DNA from: CAZTVF01 sp964616985
Lineage (GTDB): Bacteria; Planctomycetota; Phycisphaerae; SM23-33
Length of the DNA: 64,000 bases
Assembly: GCA_964616985.1 (NCBI GenBank)
Contig: CAZTVF010000003.1
Coordinates: 26,881-90,880 of the forward strand
Direction of reading: 5' to 3'
Shown here: positions 52,277-61,821 of the stretch, in pieces
How positions within the stretch are numbered: the stretch's first letter is position 1
How the letters are laid out: every line of letters starts with the position of its first letter
The notes under the pieces: model-generated
The model's database searches: none
Told to the model about the DNA's origin: nothing
What the model saw: the letters and a program-made list of their open reading frames with translations, nothing else
Made by a program: the position numbers and the translations under genes

Positions 52277-54283
52277 TTACCGATCATATGCAGCGACCAT
52301 CATTTTGGCGCGGAGGACTTCGGAGATGGACCACGCCTGGGCGATGCATCCGCGGGGGGTGTGGGGAGGATCGGCGTCGAAGATCTCGTTGATGTATCCC
52401 AGGCCGGCGTGGGCGAGGTGGTCGTCGAAGGCGGCCAGGGCGGCCTTGGCCTGCTTGACGGCGGCGGGGCTGAAGCTCTCGACCTTGAGCAGGGCCTCGA
52501 TGTACGGGCCCATCAGCCACGCCCAGACCGTGCCCTGGTGGTACGCGCGGTCGCGCGACTCCCACGAACCGCCGTACTGGCGGCGGTAGCGGCTGTCGAC
52601 CGGCGAGAGCGTGCGCAGGCCGTACGGCGTCAGCAGGTGTTGCGTCACCACGCGCAGGACGCTCGCCTGCTGGAGCGTGTTCAGCGGGCTGTGCGGCAGC
52701 GAGACGGCCAGGATCTGGTTGGGGCGGATGGTCGCATCGCCCCGCCCGTCGAAGACGCAGTCGAACAGGCATTGCGACTGGGCGTTCCAGAAGGTTTTGA
52801 CGAACGAGCGGCCGATCATGTCGGCGCGGTCGGCGTAGTGGCGGGCGAGGGAATTGTCGAGGTTCTCGCACCGCCGGGCCATGATGCGGTGGGCGGCGTG
52901 CCACATCGCGTTGACCTCGACGGCCTTGCCGTGGCGGGGTGTGATCACTTCCTGCCCCAGGGCCGCGTCCATCCACGTCAGCTGCGTGTGCTCCGACCCG
53001 CCGATGACCAGGCCGTCGGAGTCGGCGTGAATGTCGAACAGCGTGCCGTTGTGGTAGGCGTCGAGGATCTGGCGGATGACGGGCATGAGCGTGCTGCGCC
53101 AGAAGGCCTCGTCGCCTGAGGCCGTGACATACTGCTCGGCGGCCATGATGAACCACAGCGAGGCGTCGATGCTGTTGTAGTGCGGGGCTGAGCCGTAGTC
53201 GTCGAAGCGGTTGGGGACCATGCCGTCGGACAGGTGCGTGGCGAAGGTGCGGAAGACCTGTCGGGCCAGGTCGAAGCGGCGGGTGGTGAGCAGCAGGCCC
53301 GGCAGGGCGATGAAGGCGTCTCGGCCCCAGTCGGCGAACCAGTGGAAGCCCGCCAGGATGGTGGCCTGTGGGGCGGCGTTGGGGAAGTCGCGCATGACGA
53401 CGAAGGCGTCGGTGGCGGCCGCCAGCGTGCGGGCGGCGGCGTCGGCCTTGGGGCCCAGGCCCGCGGCGAGCTCGTTGTGGCGGGTGTGGCGGCTGGCGAG
53501 GGTGGCGGGCACGTCGACGGCGATGGGCTCGTCCAGGCTGGCCGTCAGCTGGCAGCTGGCCCCGTCGGCCAGGTCCACCGTGAAGCAGCCGGGCGTGTAG
53601 AGGTCCTCGAAGCCTTCCTGCCCGCGGGCGATCTCGCCGCGGTAGCAGAAGCGGTACCACCACTGCGGGCGGGGATCGAAGACACATTCGTTCGAGACGA
53701 TATGTAGGCCATGCTTCGCCTGCATGCGGTCTTCGACCAGAACCCCGCGCGGGATGCCGCTGAAGGTCATGTGGTGTGGCTGGTGCACCTTGCGGAGGTG
53801 GTGGAAGTCGCGCATCGTGGCGAAGGGCCAGAGCTTCAGCGACACCCGCCCGCCGCGGACGGTGTAGCGGATGGCGACGGCGTTGGCGTTTTCGGCCAGG
53901 ACGACTTCCTTGACCAGTTCCACGCCGCCGGCGCGATAGTGGAAGGCGGGGGCGGTGGCGTTGACGAACGTCTCCTGGTGCTCGAAGCCGCGCGGGCTGA
54001 AGGCGTCGTGGAATTCATTTGTGGCCAGGTCGTAGGTGGTCTCGCCCACGGTCATCTGTTCCATCACCGTCGACAGTGTGGCCACGCGGCCGACCGGCGG
54101 GATGGTTGCCGCCACCAGCAGGCCGTGATAGCGGCGGGTGTTGCAGCCGACCGTGGTGGAGGAACTGTATGCCCCGATCTTGTTGGCCACCAGCCATTCC
54201 TTGTCCAGCAGGGCATCCATCGGCTCGCCACGGACAGGGACGGTGAGCGGCGGGGGCAGGCACTCGTTTACCGGATCGGCCAT
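52277..54283 (-). CDS. Glycogen debranching enzyme (GH133-type amylo-alpha-1,6-glucosidase)
   Basis: The product has 668 aa from the ATG at 54283, with AAGGAA upstream; the frame from 54343 would include the promoter and is rejected. The N-terminal domain (about 10-260; KEWLVANKIGAYSSSTTVGCNTRRYHGLLVA) matches the GDE N-terminal family. The C-terminal (alpha/alpha)6 domain has FHWFADWGRDAFIALPGLLL (about 330-350), QLTWMDAALG, EVNAMWHAAHR and YHQGTVWAWLMGPYIEALL. It removes alpha-1,6 branches of glycogen in the cytoplasm. A strong promoter candidate lies at 54315-54343. Confidence 0.93.
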   Translation of the reverse strand: MADPVNECLPPPLTVPVRGEPMDALLDKEWLVANKIGAYSSSTTVGCNTRRYHGLLVAATIPPVGRVATLSTVMEQMTVGETTYDLATNEFHDAFSPRGFEHQETFVNATAPAFHYRAGGVELVKEVVLAENANAVAIRYTVRGGRVSLKLWPFATMRDFHHLRKVHQPHHMTFSGIPRGVLVEDRMQAKHGLHIVSNECVFDPRPQWWYRFCYRGEIARGQEGFEDLYTPGCFTVDLADGASCQLTASLDEPIAVDVPATLASRHTRHNELAAGLGPKADAAARTLAAATDAFVVMRDFPNAAPQATILAGFHWFADWGRDAFIALPGLLLTTRRFDLARQVFRTFATHLSDGMVPNRFDDYGSAPHYNSIDASLWFIMAAEQYVTASGDEAFWRSTLMPVIRQILDAYHNGTLFDIHADSDGLVIGGSEHTQLTWMDAALGQEVITPRHGKAVEVNAMWHAAHRIMARRCENLDNSLARHYADRADMIGRSFVKTFWNAQSQCLFDCVFDGRGDATIRPNQILAVSLPHSPLNTLQQASVLRVVTQHLLTPYGLRTLSPVDSRYRRQYGGSWESRDRAYHQGTVWAWLMGPYIEALLKVESFSPAAVKQAKAALAAFDDHLAHAGLGYINEIFDADPPHTPRGCIAQAWSISEVLRAKMMVAAYDR

Positions 54284-54314
54284 AGCATTAGGTTCCTTGG
54301 GGTGATGCGAACCT

Positions 54315-54343
54315 ATTATAGGATTGGCCGGAGCAGGTAGCAA
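54315..54343 (-). promoter_or_regulatory. Promoter of the glycogen debranching gene
   Basis: On the minus strand TTGCTA (54343-54338), a 17-base spacer and a perfect TATAAT (54320-54315). The predicted leader is about 25 bases. The -10 lies inside the palindromic word CCTATAATAGG, also seen upstream of the ACT gene (62491-62501). Confidence 0.6.
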
Positions 54344-54436
54344 CGTTCCCTCCCTTCAGGAGACGCGGCGAGATGGACGAAGGAGTGACATTCGCGGCGG
54401 ATCGGCAGGGGCTTTTTCGAATTCGCGAGTGAAACG

Positions 54437-54859
54437 ATGACCCTTGGCGTCTGCAAATTCTGCGACCTCATCGCCGCACGCGGCGGCCAGGTCGTGTATG
54501 ACGACGACCTGTGCATCGCGATCCTCGATGACAGGCCGCTGTTCCCGGGGCATTGCCTGCTGCTGCCGCGCGAGCATGTCGAGACGCTCGCGGACCTGCC
54601 GGTGGCAAGGGTGGGGCCGCTGTTCCGGTGCGTGCAGCGGCTGGCGGCCGCCGTCGAGCGTGCGATGGGTGCCGACGGCACGTTTGTCGCCATCAACAAT
54701 CGCTTCAGCCAGAGCATCACGCACCTGCACGTCCACATCGTCCCTCGCCGCCGCAAGGACGGGCTGCGAGGCTTCTTCTGGCCGCGCACCCGCTACGCCA
54801 GCGACGAAGAGATGGCCGACGTGGCCCGGCAAATCCGCGAGGCCGTTCGCAGTGCCTGA
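54437..54859 (+). CDS. HIT-family nucleotide hydrolase
   Basis: The product has 140 aa. CxxC near the N-terminus (C6, C9) and the triad motif H96-L-H98-V-H100-I-V, preceded by NNRFSQSITH, define a Fhit/HINT-type histidine triad fold. It acts on AMP-linked or dinucleoside polyphosphate substrates in the cytoplasm. The specific substrate is unknown. It stands divergently beside the debranching gene. Confidence 0.9.
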   Translation: MTLGVCKFCDLIAARGGQVVYDDDLCIAILDDRPLFPGHCLLLPREHVETLADLPVARVGPLFRCVQRLAAAVERAMGADGTFVAINNRFSQSITHLHVHIVPRRRKDGLRGFFWPRTRYASDEEMADVARQIREAVRSA

Positions 54860-54957
54860 TTCGCACGCGACAAACCCCTCTTGGTCCGCTACTATGTTGC
54901 GTTTTCGGCGTTGAATAGCGATGGCCGCGTGGCCGCCTTCTTTCAGACTGGAATAAC

Positions 54958-57900
54958 ATGAGTACGACCGACTGGCAGTATGGCCCGTTCGACGTGGATG
55001 CCCGCAACAACTACCTCGCGCCGCGATACTTCGTGCCGAAGATCTTCGTGGACACCGACAAGACGTGGGCGAAGATCGCCCCGATCGCGACGCTGTGCGA
55101 CCCCCACGGCGAGGAACTGCCGCAGCGGATCTCGCGAATCCAGATGGCGTACGATGACACGTACGTCTATCTGCACGCCCGTTGCGAGGACCCCGCCCCT
55201 AAGCTCACGGGCGTGCCCCCGCACAGCAACAGCTTCTGGCAGCAGGACCACATCGAGTTCCGGCTGGCCACCAACCCGGCCAACCAATACGACCAGACGC
55301 AGTTCATCATCGCCCCCGATGGCCAGGTCTTCGACAACAAGGGCATCGGCAAGATTCCCGACGCCCTCCGCGCCCGCGGCCGCGTGGACGTGCAAGGCTG
55401 GTCCGTCGAGTTCCGCGTCACCTGGGCCGCCATGGGCGTGCCGGTGCCGTCGTTCGGCACGGTCGTGCGCGGCACGGCGGTGCACGTGAAGTGGAACGGC
55501 ACGGACCCCGACTTCGCCTGCATCTCCGCCCTCGAACTGGGCTTCACCCAGGCCGAGCGGTTCGCCGAGTTCGTCTTCGGCGGCGACATCCCGGCCGTGC
55601 AGCTGCGGTCGCTGACCAGCGGCGAGCGCATCCTGCGGCGCGGCACGAGCCCCTTCGCCGCGGTGCTGGCCAACACGACCGACAAGCCCATCAGCGGCCG
55701 GCTGATGGTGTGGAAAGAGAAGGGCGTCAACACCGACGGCTGGTGCAGCGCCACGCCGCTGAAGCTCGAGCCGGGCGAGACCAAGCTCGATCTGCCGCTG
55801 GAACTGGACCGCCCGCAGTTCTACCGTTATCGCTTCTGGTTTGAGGCCGACGGGCAGGCCCGCGAGCTGGCCGCCGTGTCGTTGCGAGCGGCCGCCCCGC
55901 AGGTGGACCCCGCCGCGCTGAACCTGCAGCATCCGTACATCTTCTTCACCGAGGCCCGCCAGGCCGAGATCGCCCGCAAGGCGAAGAACCCGGCGTTCGC
56001 CACGCTGATCCGCAACACGGCCACCACGCCCGACGACCTCAAGGTCACCAACGTGTTGGACGACAGCGACCAGGACTTCGGCGACGACATCACCGGCAAG
56101 CTCTGGTACGTCGCCGGCCACACCGCCACCGCCGCCCAGCGTGGCGAGCCCTCGCCCAGCCGCCGCGTGTACGAACTGGCCAACGATGACGTGCGGGCCG
56201 TGATGCACTACGCGCAGGAGAAGCATTGCCTTGACGACGCGGGCAAGCTCATCTTCCGCTCGTTCCTCAACGGGCTGTTGCGGCGGCGTGATTTCTACGC
56301 GGCCGAGGACTTCGCCGACGTGGAAATGGGCGCCGCCACCAAGGCCCTGCTGCAAAAGGGCGTGGCCAAGCTGACCGACATGGAGGTCCGCCGCCTCAAC
56401 AAGCTGCTGCTGCAGGACGCCTACCCGCATCACTACGGCAACCGCAGCGAGCATTTCGGCATGATCGGCCGCCTGGGCTCGCTGCTGTACAAGTTCATCA
56501 TCACGCACGACCTCAAGCTGGTCGACACGGCCAGCAAGATCGTGAAGTACGTCAACGGCGTGATCTCTCCCGGCCGCTACACCGACCTGCACCCCGGCAT
56601 GGCGTCGACGGCCCTGGCCCTGGCGTACGACACGTTCCACCCGCACATCGCCGAGAGCGACCGCGCGGCCTGGCGCGGGCTGTGCGGCAAGTTCCTCAAG
56701 CTGCACCTGACCACCGCCCGCGAGCGGATGTGGAACTGCACGACGATCGCCAACGCCAACAGCGTGTGCAACTGCGGCGGCGGGCTGATCGCCTTGGCCC
56801 TGCTGAAGGAAAACGCCGACGCCCCCGAGAGCCTCTACCTCGCCCGCAAGCTCATCCGCCAGTACATCGATTACTGCTGGGGCCCAGACGGCGGCTGCAC
56901 CGAGGGCGTGCAGTACTGGGACTACGGCGGCACGAACTTCCTGCATTTCGCATATGCGCTCCAGAGCGTTCTGGACACCGACGACGGCCTGCTGTCGCAC
57001 CCCAGCGTCGAGCAGTGCATGAACAACATCCGCGTGTCGCTGTGCAACGACGGCGACCTGCATGGCGTCAACGACACCGTGCCGGTGGCGATGAACGGCG
57101 AGATCGCCTGGCTGGTGGCCGGGCGGTTCAACGACCCCTTCGCCCTGTGGTACGGCGATCATGCCGCGCGCCGTCAGGAACAGGATGCGGCGAACAAGCG
57201 GACGCGGCCTTACGGGGCGGCCCCGCTGTTCTCGCTGCTGCTGCGGCCTGACGTGCCGGAGTGCACCGATCAGCCGCCGCTGCCGACGGCGTACCGGATG
57301 CGCGACATCCAGTATTCCATCATCCGCTCGGGCGAGAACTACGACTGCGTGCTGGACGCCGGGCTCAAGGGCTCGCGCCCGCCGTACACGCACCACAACC
57401 AGGGCGACACGGGCTCGATGTTCCTCGACCTCCGCGGCGAGCGGCTGCTGATCGACCCGGGCTACTACAAAGACAAGCCCACGATGCACACGCTGCCGAT
57501 CATCAACAGCAAGGCCCCCAAGGAGCCGTTCGCCTTCGTCGGCGAGATCACCGACTGCGTCTCGCGCGGCGACCTGCGGCACGTGGCCTGCGATGCGACC
57601 AAGGCCTACCGCGGGGCCGCCGCCCGCGTGAAGCGACACCTGGTGATGCTCGGCGAGGAAGGCGTGGTGATGCTCGATGACATCGTGGTCCCCGAGGGCA
57701 AGGTGCTCGCGCAGTACCAGGCCGGCGGGGCCACCAGCGACCTCGGCGAGGCCCGCGCCATCCTCATCGAAGGCGCCAAGGCGAAGCTGGGTCTGCAGCT
57801 GCTGACGCGCCCGGAGCTGAAACTCACGCTGCACCCCGAACGCAACCTGCACGACATTCACTGGGGCTACCACTTCGCCACCTGCCGCTGGTTCCCGCTG

Positions 57901-58095
57901 GACGGCGAGTACACCCCTGACGAAATGGACCCACTGATCACCGTCTTCCTTGACGCCACCAAGCGCAAGCCCAAGGCCGCCAAGTGCAAGATCAAGGACG
58001 GCGTGGCGATGATCTCGCTGCCCTCCGGCCGCAAGATCGTGTTCCAGTATTTCGACGGCCAATGGCGGCTGGACCTGGCGAAGTCGGTGCAATAG
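54958..58095 (+). CDS. Heparinase II/III-like polysaccharide lyase-type protein with CBM9-like N-domain
   Basis: The product has 1045 aa with no signal peptide. Residues about 30-215 resemble a CBM9/DOMON-like sugar-binding domain (IQMAYDDTYVYLHARCED, QQDHIEFRL, WSVEFRVTW). The middle (about 330-720) is the (alpha/alpha) toroid with NCTTIANANSVCNCGGGL and CTEGVQYWDYGGTNFLHF, motifs recalling the catalytic and metal region of heparinase II/III. The C-terminal beta-sandwich (about 775-1040) has THHNQGDTGSMFLDLRGERL with the His-Asn pair. The role is probably eliminative cleavage of an acidic polysaccharide or oligosaccharide; substrate unknown. The cytoplasmic location is odd for this class. 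Confidence 0.82.
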   Translation: MSTTDWQYGPFDVDARNNYLAPRYFVPKIFVDTDKTWAKIAPIATLCDPHGEELPQRISRIQMAYDDTYVYLHARCEDPAPKLTGVPPHSNSFWQQDHIEFRLATNPANQYDQTQFIIAPDGQVFDNKGIGKIPDALRARGRVDVQGWSVEFRVTWAAMGVPVPSFGTVVRGTAVHVKWNGTDPDFACISALELGFTQAERFAEFVFGGDIPAVQLRSLTSGERILRRGTSPFAAVLANTTDKPISGRLMVWKEKGVNTDGWCSATPLKLEPGETKLDLPLELDRPQFYRYRFWFEADGQARELAAVSLRAAAPQVDPAALNLQHPYIFFTEARQAEIARKAKNPAFATLIRNTATTPDDLKVTNVLDDSDQDFGDDITGKLWYVAGHTATAAQRGEPSPSRRVYELANDDVRAVMHYAQEKHCLDDAGKLIFRSFLNGLLRRRDFYAAEDFADVEMGAATKALLQKGVAKLTDMEVRRLNKLLLQDAYPHHYGNRSEHFGMIGRLGSLLYKFIITHDLKLVDTASKIVKYVNGVISPGRYTDLHPGMASTALALAYDTFHPHIAESDRAAWRGLCGKFLKLHLTTARERMWNCTTIANANSVCNCGGGLIALALLKENADAPESLYLARKLIRQYIDYCWGPDGGCTEGVQYWDYGGTNFLHFAYALQSVLDTDDGLLSHPSVEQCMNNIRVSLCNDGDLHGVNDTVPVAMNGEIAWLVAGRFNDPFALWYGDHAARRQEQDAANKRTRPYGAAPLFSLLLRPDVPECTDQPPLPTAYRMRDIQYSIIRSGENYDCVLDAGLKGSRPPYTHHNQGDTGSMFLDLRGERLLIDPGYYKDKPTMHTLPIINSKAPKEPFAFVGEITDCVSRGDLRHVACDATKAYRGAAARVKRHLVMLGEEGVVMLDDIVVPEGKVLAQYQAGGATSDLGEARAILIEGAKAKLGLQLLTRPELKLTLHPERNLHDIHWGYHFATCRWFPLDGEYTPDEMDPLITVFLDATKRKPKAAKCKIKDGVAMISLPSGRKIVFQYFDGQWRLDLAKSVQ

Positions 58096-58114
58096 ATCGG
58101 CCGCCACGTGGGCG

Positions 58115-59845
58115 TCAGCCGGCCCAGCCGGAGCGGAGGCGGGTGGACTCGGCGTCGATCTCGTCCTGGTTGACGCCGATCTCGCGCAGCAGCAGGCGGG
58201 CGAGGGCGACGGCGACCTCAGTCTCCTCGTACGCGGCGAAGGTCATGCCGGATTCCTCGAGAATGAGGCGTTCGTTGACGTACCGCGCACGCGTGAGGAT
58301 CTTGAGGTCCGGGTTCAGCAGGCGGGCCGAGGCGATGACGGGGATGCGGCTCATCACCTCCGGCAGCGTCACGACCAGGTATTCGGCCTGCGCGATGCCG
58401 GCGGCCTCGAGAATCTCGCGCCGCCCCGCGTCGCCATAGATCGCCACCAGCCCGGCCTTGCGAAGAGAGGTCACCGAGTCGAGGTTCATGTCGATGATCG
58501 CCGGCTGGATGTTGAAGTCCTCCAGCATCCGCGTCAGCATCTTGCCCACCGGCCCGTAGCCCACCACCACCGCCCGCGGCAGGGCCCGCTCGGGGGCGGT
58601 TGGCAGCGTCGGCAGGATCCGCTTCTTGCGCCATCGGGTAAAGAGGGCCAGAATCCTCGGGTGGCGGTTGAGCCACAACTCCATGCCGGGCACATGGCGG
58701 AACAGCAGCGGATTGAGGCTGATCGACAGCAGGGCGGCCGCCACCAGCACGTTGTGCCCCGACTCCGGCAGCACCTTCAGCGACCGCCCCAGTTCCGACA
58801 GGATGAACGAGAACTCGCCGATCTGGGCCAGGCCCACCGCCACCGTCAGGGCCGTCCGCAGCGGGTAGCCCAGGAAGACGACGATCAGCAAGGCCGCCGC
58901 GGGCTTGGCCAGCAGGATGACGCCCAGCACGGCCAGCACCAGTCCGGCCTGGTGGATGAAGATCATCGGGTCGAAGAGCATGCCCACCGACAGGAAGAAC
59001 AGCACGGCGAAGGCGTCGCGCATCGGCAGGGCGTCGGAGGCGGCATGGTGGCTGACGTCGGACTGGGCCACGGCCATGCCGGCCAGGAACGCCCCCAGGG
59101 CCATCGACGCGCCGAACAGCCACGCCGAGCCCGTGGCCACGCCCAGCGCCACCACCAGCACGGTCAGCGTGAACAGCTCGCGCGATCGCGAGCGGGCGAC
59201 GCGGTGCATCAGCCAGGGGATCACCCGCGAACCGGCGACGATCATCACGCCCACCAGCAAGGCCAGTTTGCCCAGGGCGATGCCCAGCACGCCCATGGCC
59301 TGCCACAGGCTGCCGTTTCCGCTGCTGGCGGCGACGATGGGCGGCAGCAGCACCAGCACGATGATCGTGAGCATGTCCTCCACGACCAGCCAGCCGATGG
59401 CGGCGTGGCCGGCGGCGGTGCCGACGGCGCGGTTGTCCGAGAGCACGCGGATGAGCACCACCGTGCTGGCCACCGAGATGGCGATGCCCAGCACCACGCC
59501 CGCTCCCAGGCTCCAGCCGAACGCCGCCGTGACCGCGACGCCCAGGCCCGTGGCCACCAGGCTCTGGCCGATGGCGCCGGGCAGGGCGAGCGACCGCACC
59601 GCCAGCAGATCCCGCCAGTGGAAATGCAGGCCCACGCCGAACATCAGCAGGATCACGCCGATCTCGGCCAGCTGCGCGGTGATGACAGGGTCGGCCACGA
59701 TGCCGGGCGTGAAAGGCCCGATCGCCAGCCCCGCCAGCAGGTAGCCCACGATGGGCGACAGGCCCATCCGCTGCGTGATGTAGCCCAGCACCAGCGCGAA
59801 GGTCAGGCCGATCGTGATCGTCAAGATGAGGTTTGTGTCGTGCAT
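58115..59845 (-). CDS. CPA2/Kef-type cation:proton antiporter with TrkA-N domain
   Basis: The product has 576 aa: about 12-13 transmembrane segments (1-395) of the Na+/H+ or K+/H+ exchanger fold, with GYLLAGLAIGPFTPG and FFLSVGMLFDP, then a cytoplasmic Rossmann TrkA-N domain (about 425-545) with VVVGYGPVGKML (GxGxxG). This is the layout of YbaL and KefB/C. It exports K+ or Na+ in exchange for protons and may be gated by nucleotides or glutathione. It is convergent with the heparinase gene, 19 bases apart. Confidence 0.93.
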   Translation of the reverse strand: MHDTNLILTITIGLTFALVLGYITQRMGLSPIVGYLLAGLAIGPFTPGIVADPVITAQLAEIGVILLMFGVGLHFHWRDLLAVRSLALPGAIGQSLVATGLGVAVTAAFGWSLGAGVVLGIAISVASTVVLIRVLSDNRAVGTAAGHAAIGWLVVEDMLTIIVLVLLPPIVAASSGNGSLWQAMGVLGIALGKLALLVGVMIVAGSRVIPWLMHRVARSRSRELFTLTVLVVALGVATGSAWLFGASMALGAFLAGMAVAQSDVSHHAASDALPMRDAFAVLFFLSVGMLFDPMIFIHQAGLVLAVLGVILLAKPAAALLIVVFLGYPLRTALTVAVGLAQIGEFSFILSELGRSLKVLPESGHNVLVAAALLSISLNPLLFRHVPGMELWLNRHPRILALFTRWRKKRILPTLPTAPERALPRAVVVGYGPVGKMLTRMLEDFNIQPAIIDMNLDSVTSLRKAGLVAIYGDAGRREILEAAGIAQAEYLVVTLPEVMSRIPVIASARLLNPDLKILTRARYVNERLILEESGMTFAAYEETEVAVALARLLLREIGVNQDEIDAESTRLRSGWAG

Positions 59846-59952
59846 ACTTACCCGCTAAGTCTAGCGCCGCGAGGCCGCAGGCGGCTCGGTGTCGCATCTC
59901 GTCAGGCCGCCGCCGACGGCCGGCGATGCGCATCGGCCTTCCAGGGCAATGC

Positions 59953-59996
59953 AAAAGCCGCAGCGGGGCCCTGTCGGGGTCCGGCTACGGCTTCTT
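59953..59996 (-). terminator. Intrinsic terminator of the 49-residue peptide gene
   Basis: Hairpin of AAGCCGCAGC (59955-59964) with GCTACGGCTT (59984-59993) extended by GGCCC/GGGGTCC pairs around a 5-base loop. Read on the minus strand it ends in GGCTTTTGC. It lies downstream of the small gene ending at 60044. Confidence 0.65.
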
Positions 59997-60043
59997 GTCC
60001 GCGAGGCGGACCGGCTGGCCGCGCCCCATGATGGACACCTACG

Positions 60044-60193
60044 TTAGCGGGCGGTGCTGTTGACAGCCGTCTTGGTGGCTGGGCTGGAGGCCGGCTGCGA
60101 GGAGGCGTCCGGCTTGGTCGTGGTGGTGGCGACGGCCAGCACGGGCAGGGTCACCAGCAGAACGACGGCGATCAGGGTGAAAATCTTGCGCAT
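60044..60193 (-). CDS. 49-residue secreted peptide
   Basis: Reading: ATG at 60193 with a perfect AAGGAGA 7 bases upstream. The product MRKIFTLIAVVLLVTLPVLA (signal peptide) continues VATTTTKPDASSQPASSPATK and ends at TAA. The mature part is Thr/Ser/Ala/Pro-rich and disordered-looking. A promoter candidate (60252-60279) and a terminator (59953-59996) make it a complete single-gene unit. No family is recognised; it is a possible small cell-envelope peptide. Confidence 0.7.
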   Translation of the reverse strand: MRKIFTLIAVVLLVTLPVLAVATTTTKPDASSQPASSPATKTAVNSTAR

Positions 60194-60251
60194 GTGTTCT
60201 CCTTTTTCTCATCGGGCCCGCGGCACCCGCCGCTGTCGGCGCGAACGCAAT

Positions 60252-60279
60252 AGCTTAATGAATCCTTTCCCGCCGTCAA
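60252..60279 (-). promoter_or_regulatory. Candidate promoter of the 49-residue peptide
   Basis: On the minus strand TTGACG (60279-60274), a 16-base spacer and TAAGCT (60257-60252); good -35, weak -10. Confidence 0.3.
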
Positions 60280-60417
60280 TCCCATCGCAAATGGTTTTGT
60301 GCCACCGTTCCCCTCGCGCCCCCTTAGAATGATTTGAGGTGCATGATGGCATGGCAAGGTCTGAACGTGAGGGGACGCCTGGGGCAGATCAGGGAAAGCC
60401 GCGTGGGGAAAGCCTAT

Positions 60418-60690
60418 ATGAAAATCTTCAAGCCGCTTCGGCTGGTGCTCGCGGGTGGATGCTTCCTGCTGGGGCTCGTCGGGCTCGTCATGCCGATCGT
60501 CCCCTCAGTGGTGTTCTTCATCACCGCCCTGGTGCTCCTGGGCACCGACAACCCGCCCGGGCGCTGGATTCACAACCGGCTGCACAGCGCCCATCAGCAT
60601 TATTGCCAGGCCCACAAGGGGAAGCTCAGCCGCCGCCTCTGCCACATGGGCGAGATGTACCTCCGGCGGGGCGAGCGGCCGCGGCAATGA
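60418..60690 (+). CDS. DUF454 (YbaN-type) small membrane protein
   Basis: The product has 90 aa from the ATG at 60418 (GGGGAA upstream); upstream in-frame ATGs lack a ribosome site. One or two membrane helices (about 6-45) with LRLVLAGGCFLLGLVGLVMPIVPSVVFFI match the DUF454 core pattern (long hydrophobic stretch with G-x-x-x-P-x-x-P). The basic tail NRLHSAHQHYCQAHKGKLSRR is cytoplasmic. Function unknown; convergent with the FAD gene. Confidence 0.7.
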   Translation: MKIFKPLRLVLAGGCFLLGLVGLVMPIVPSVVFFITALVLLGTDNPPGRWIHNRLHSAHQHYCQAHKGKLSRRLCHMGEMYLRRGERPRQ

Positions 60691-60702
60691 CTCCGCCTTG
60701 AC

Positions 60703-61821
60703 TCAGATATTCTCGCCGTACAGCAGGGCGCGGGTGAACTTCGAGACGATCCGCTGGTTGACGAACAGCAGCGGCAGCAGCATGTGCAGCGACGTGCTCG
60801 GCGGGCGGAGATACTCGGCGAGGCTCTTGCGCCACTCGGTCTTGAACTTCATCAAGGCGTCCTGCGGATCGGCGCTGTCCAGCGAGGCCGCCGCGATGTC
60901 GGCGGCGATGATGGCTGACCGCACCGACGGGGCGAGCGTCTGGCCGGTGATGGTGTCGGCGAAGCCGCCGGCCGTGCCCACCAGCATGCACCGCTTGGCC
61001 ACGTGCGTCTCCATCTCCAGCGCCTCGCCCGCGGGGGGGTACCACACGGCGCCCTTCGCCCGTTCCAACGCCAGGTCCGCCGGCAGCAGGTCGGCCTTCT
61101 GAAGCCCCGCCACCAGCGACGATAGCTCCGCCGCCCGCGTCCCGGTGGCGGTGGATGACGAAATCACCCGCAGGTGCAGCACGCCCTCGGACAGGAAGAA
61201 CATCCCCATCTCGCTGCGCTCACGTAGTTCCACCACGTGCAGCGCCCCGCCGATCTTCTTGGCCACTGCCTTGTGGGTCAGCGGGATGTCCAGCGCGGCG
61301 GATACGAAGAAGCTTCGCGTGGCGGGGCGGACGGGCATGGCCAGGTCGCCCAGCACGTCAAAGGGCGAGCCTTGGGCGATCAGCAGCATCCGGGCCGTCA
61401 CCTGCACCGAGCCCAGCAGGCGGACGATCTCCTCGTCGAGGTGCATGGCCGGGCGGTTCTTCATGCTGAAGCACTTGGCCCCGGCCTTGACGGCCGCCGA
61501 CGAGAGGGCCTTGATGAGGTTGCTGGTCTTGAGGAAGTAGCCCGCGATGACCCGCGGCGCGTACTCCACCTGGCGGGCGAGCTTGGCGTCGTGATACTGC
61601 ACCGCGTCGAAGGACGACGCCTTGGCCGCGGCGGCAAGACCCTTGGGCAAACCCGGCAGCTTGAAGAATTCCTTGGGGGCCCAGTCCATCAGGGGGCACT
61701 CGTTGAACGCCCCCGGCGACTCGACCAGGGCCACCTTGAGGCCCAACTTGGCCAGGTGGTACGCCGCCGCACAGCCGGCCGGCGTCGTCCCCAGCACCGC
61801 AATGTCGTACATCTGGGCCAT
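60703..61821 (-). CDS. FAD-dependent oxidoreductase (geranylgeranyl reductase-like)
   Basis: The product has 372 aa from the ATG at 61821 (61812 possible; no clear ribosome site). The N-terminal nucleotide fold reads IAVLGTTPAGCAAAYHLAKLGLKVALVES; the usual GxGxxG is GTTPAG, a relaxed version of the dinucleotide motif. The second FAD motif CMLVGTAGGFADTITGQTL (about 278-298) has the GD-like pattern of aromatic hydroxylase and geranylgeranyl-reductase-like flavoproteins. The substrate is unknown. The longer frame to 62043 lies in non-coding sequence. Confidence 0.75.
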   Translation of the reverse strand: MAQMYDIAVLGTTPAGCAAAYHLAKLGLKVALVESPGAFNECPLMDWAPKEFFKLPGLPKGLAAAAKASSFDAVQYHDAKLARQVEYAPRVIAGYFLKTSNLIKALSSAAVKAGAKCFSMKNRPAMHLDEEIVRLLGSVQVTARMLLIAQGSPFDVLGDLAMPVRPATRSFFVSAALDIPLTHKAVAKKIGGALHVVELRERSEMGMFFLSEGVLHLRVISSSTATGTRAAELSSLVAGLQKADLLPADLALERAKGAVWYPPAGEALEMETHVAKRCMLVGTAGGFADTITGQTLAPSVRSAIIAADIAAASLDSADPQDALMKFKTEWRKSLAEYLRPPSTSLHMLLPLLFVNQRIVSKFTRALLYGENI

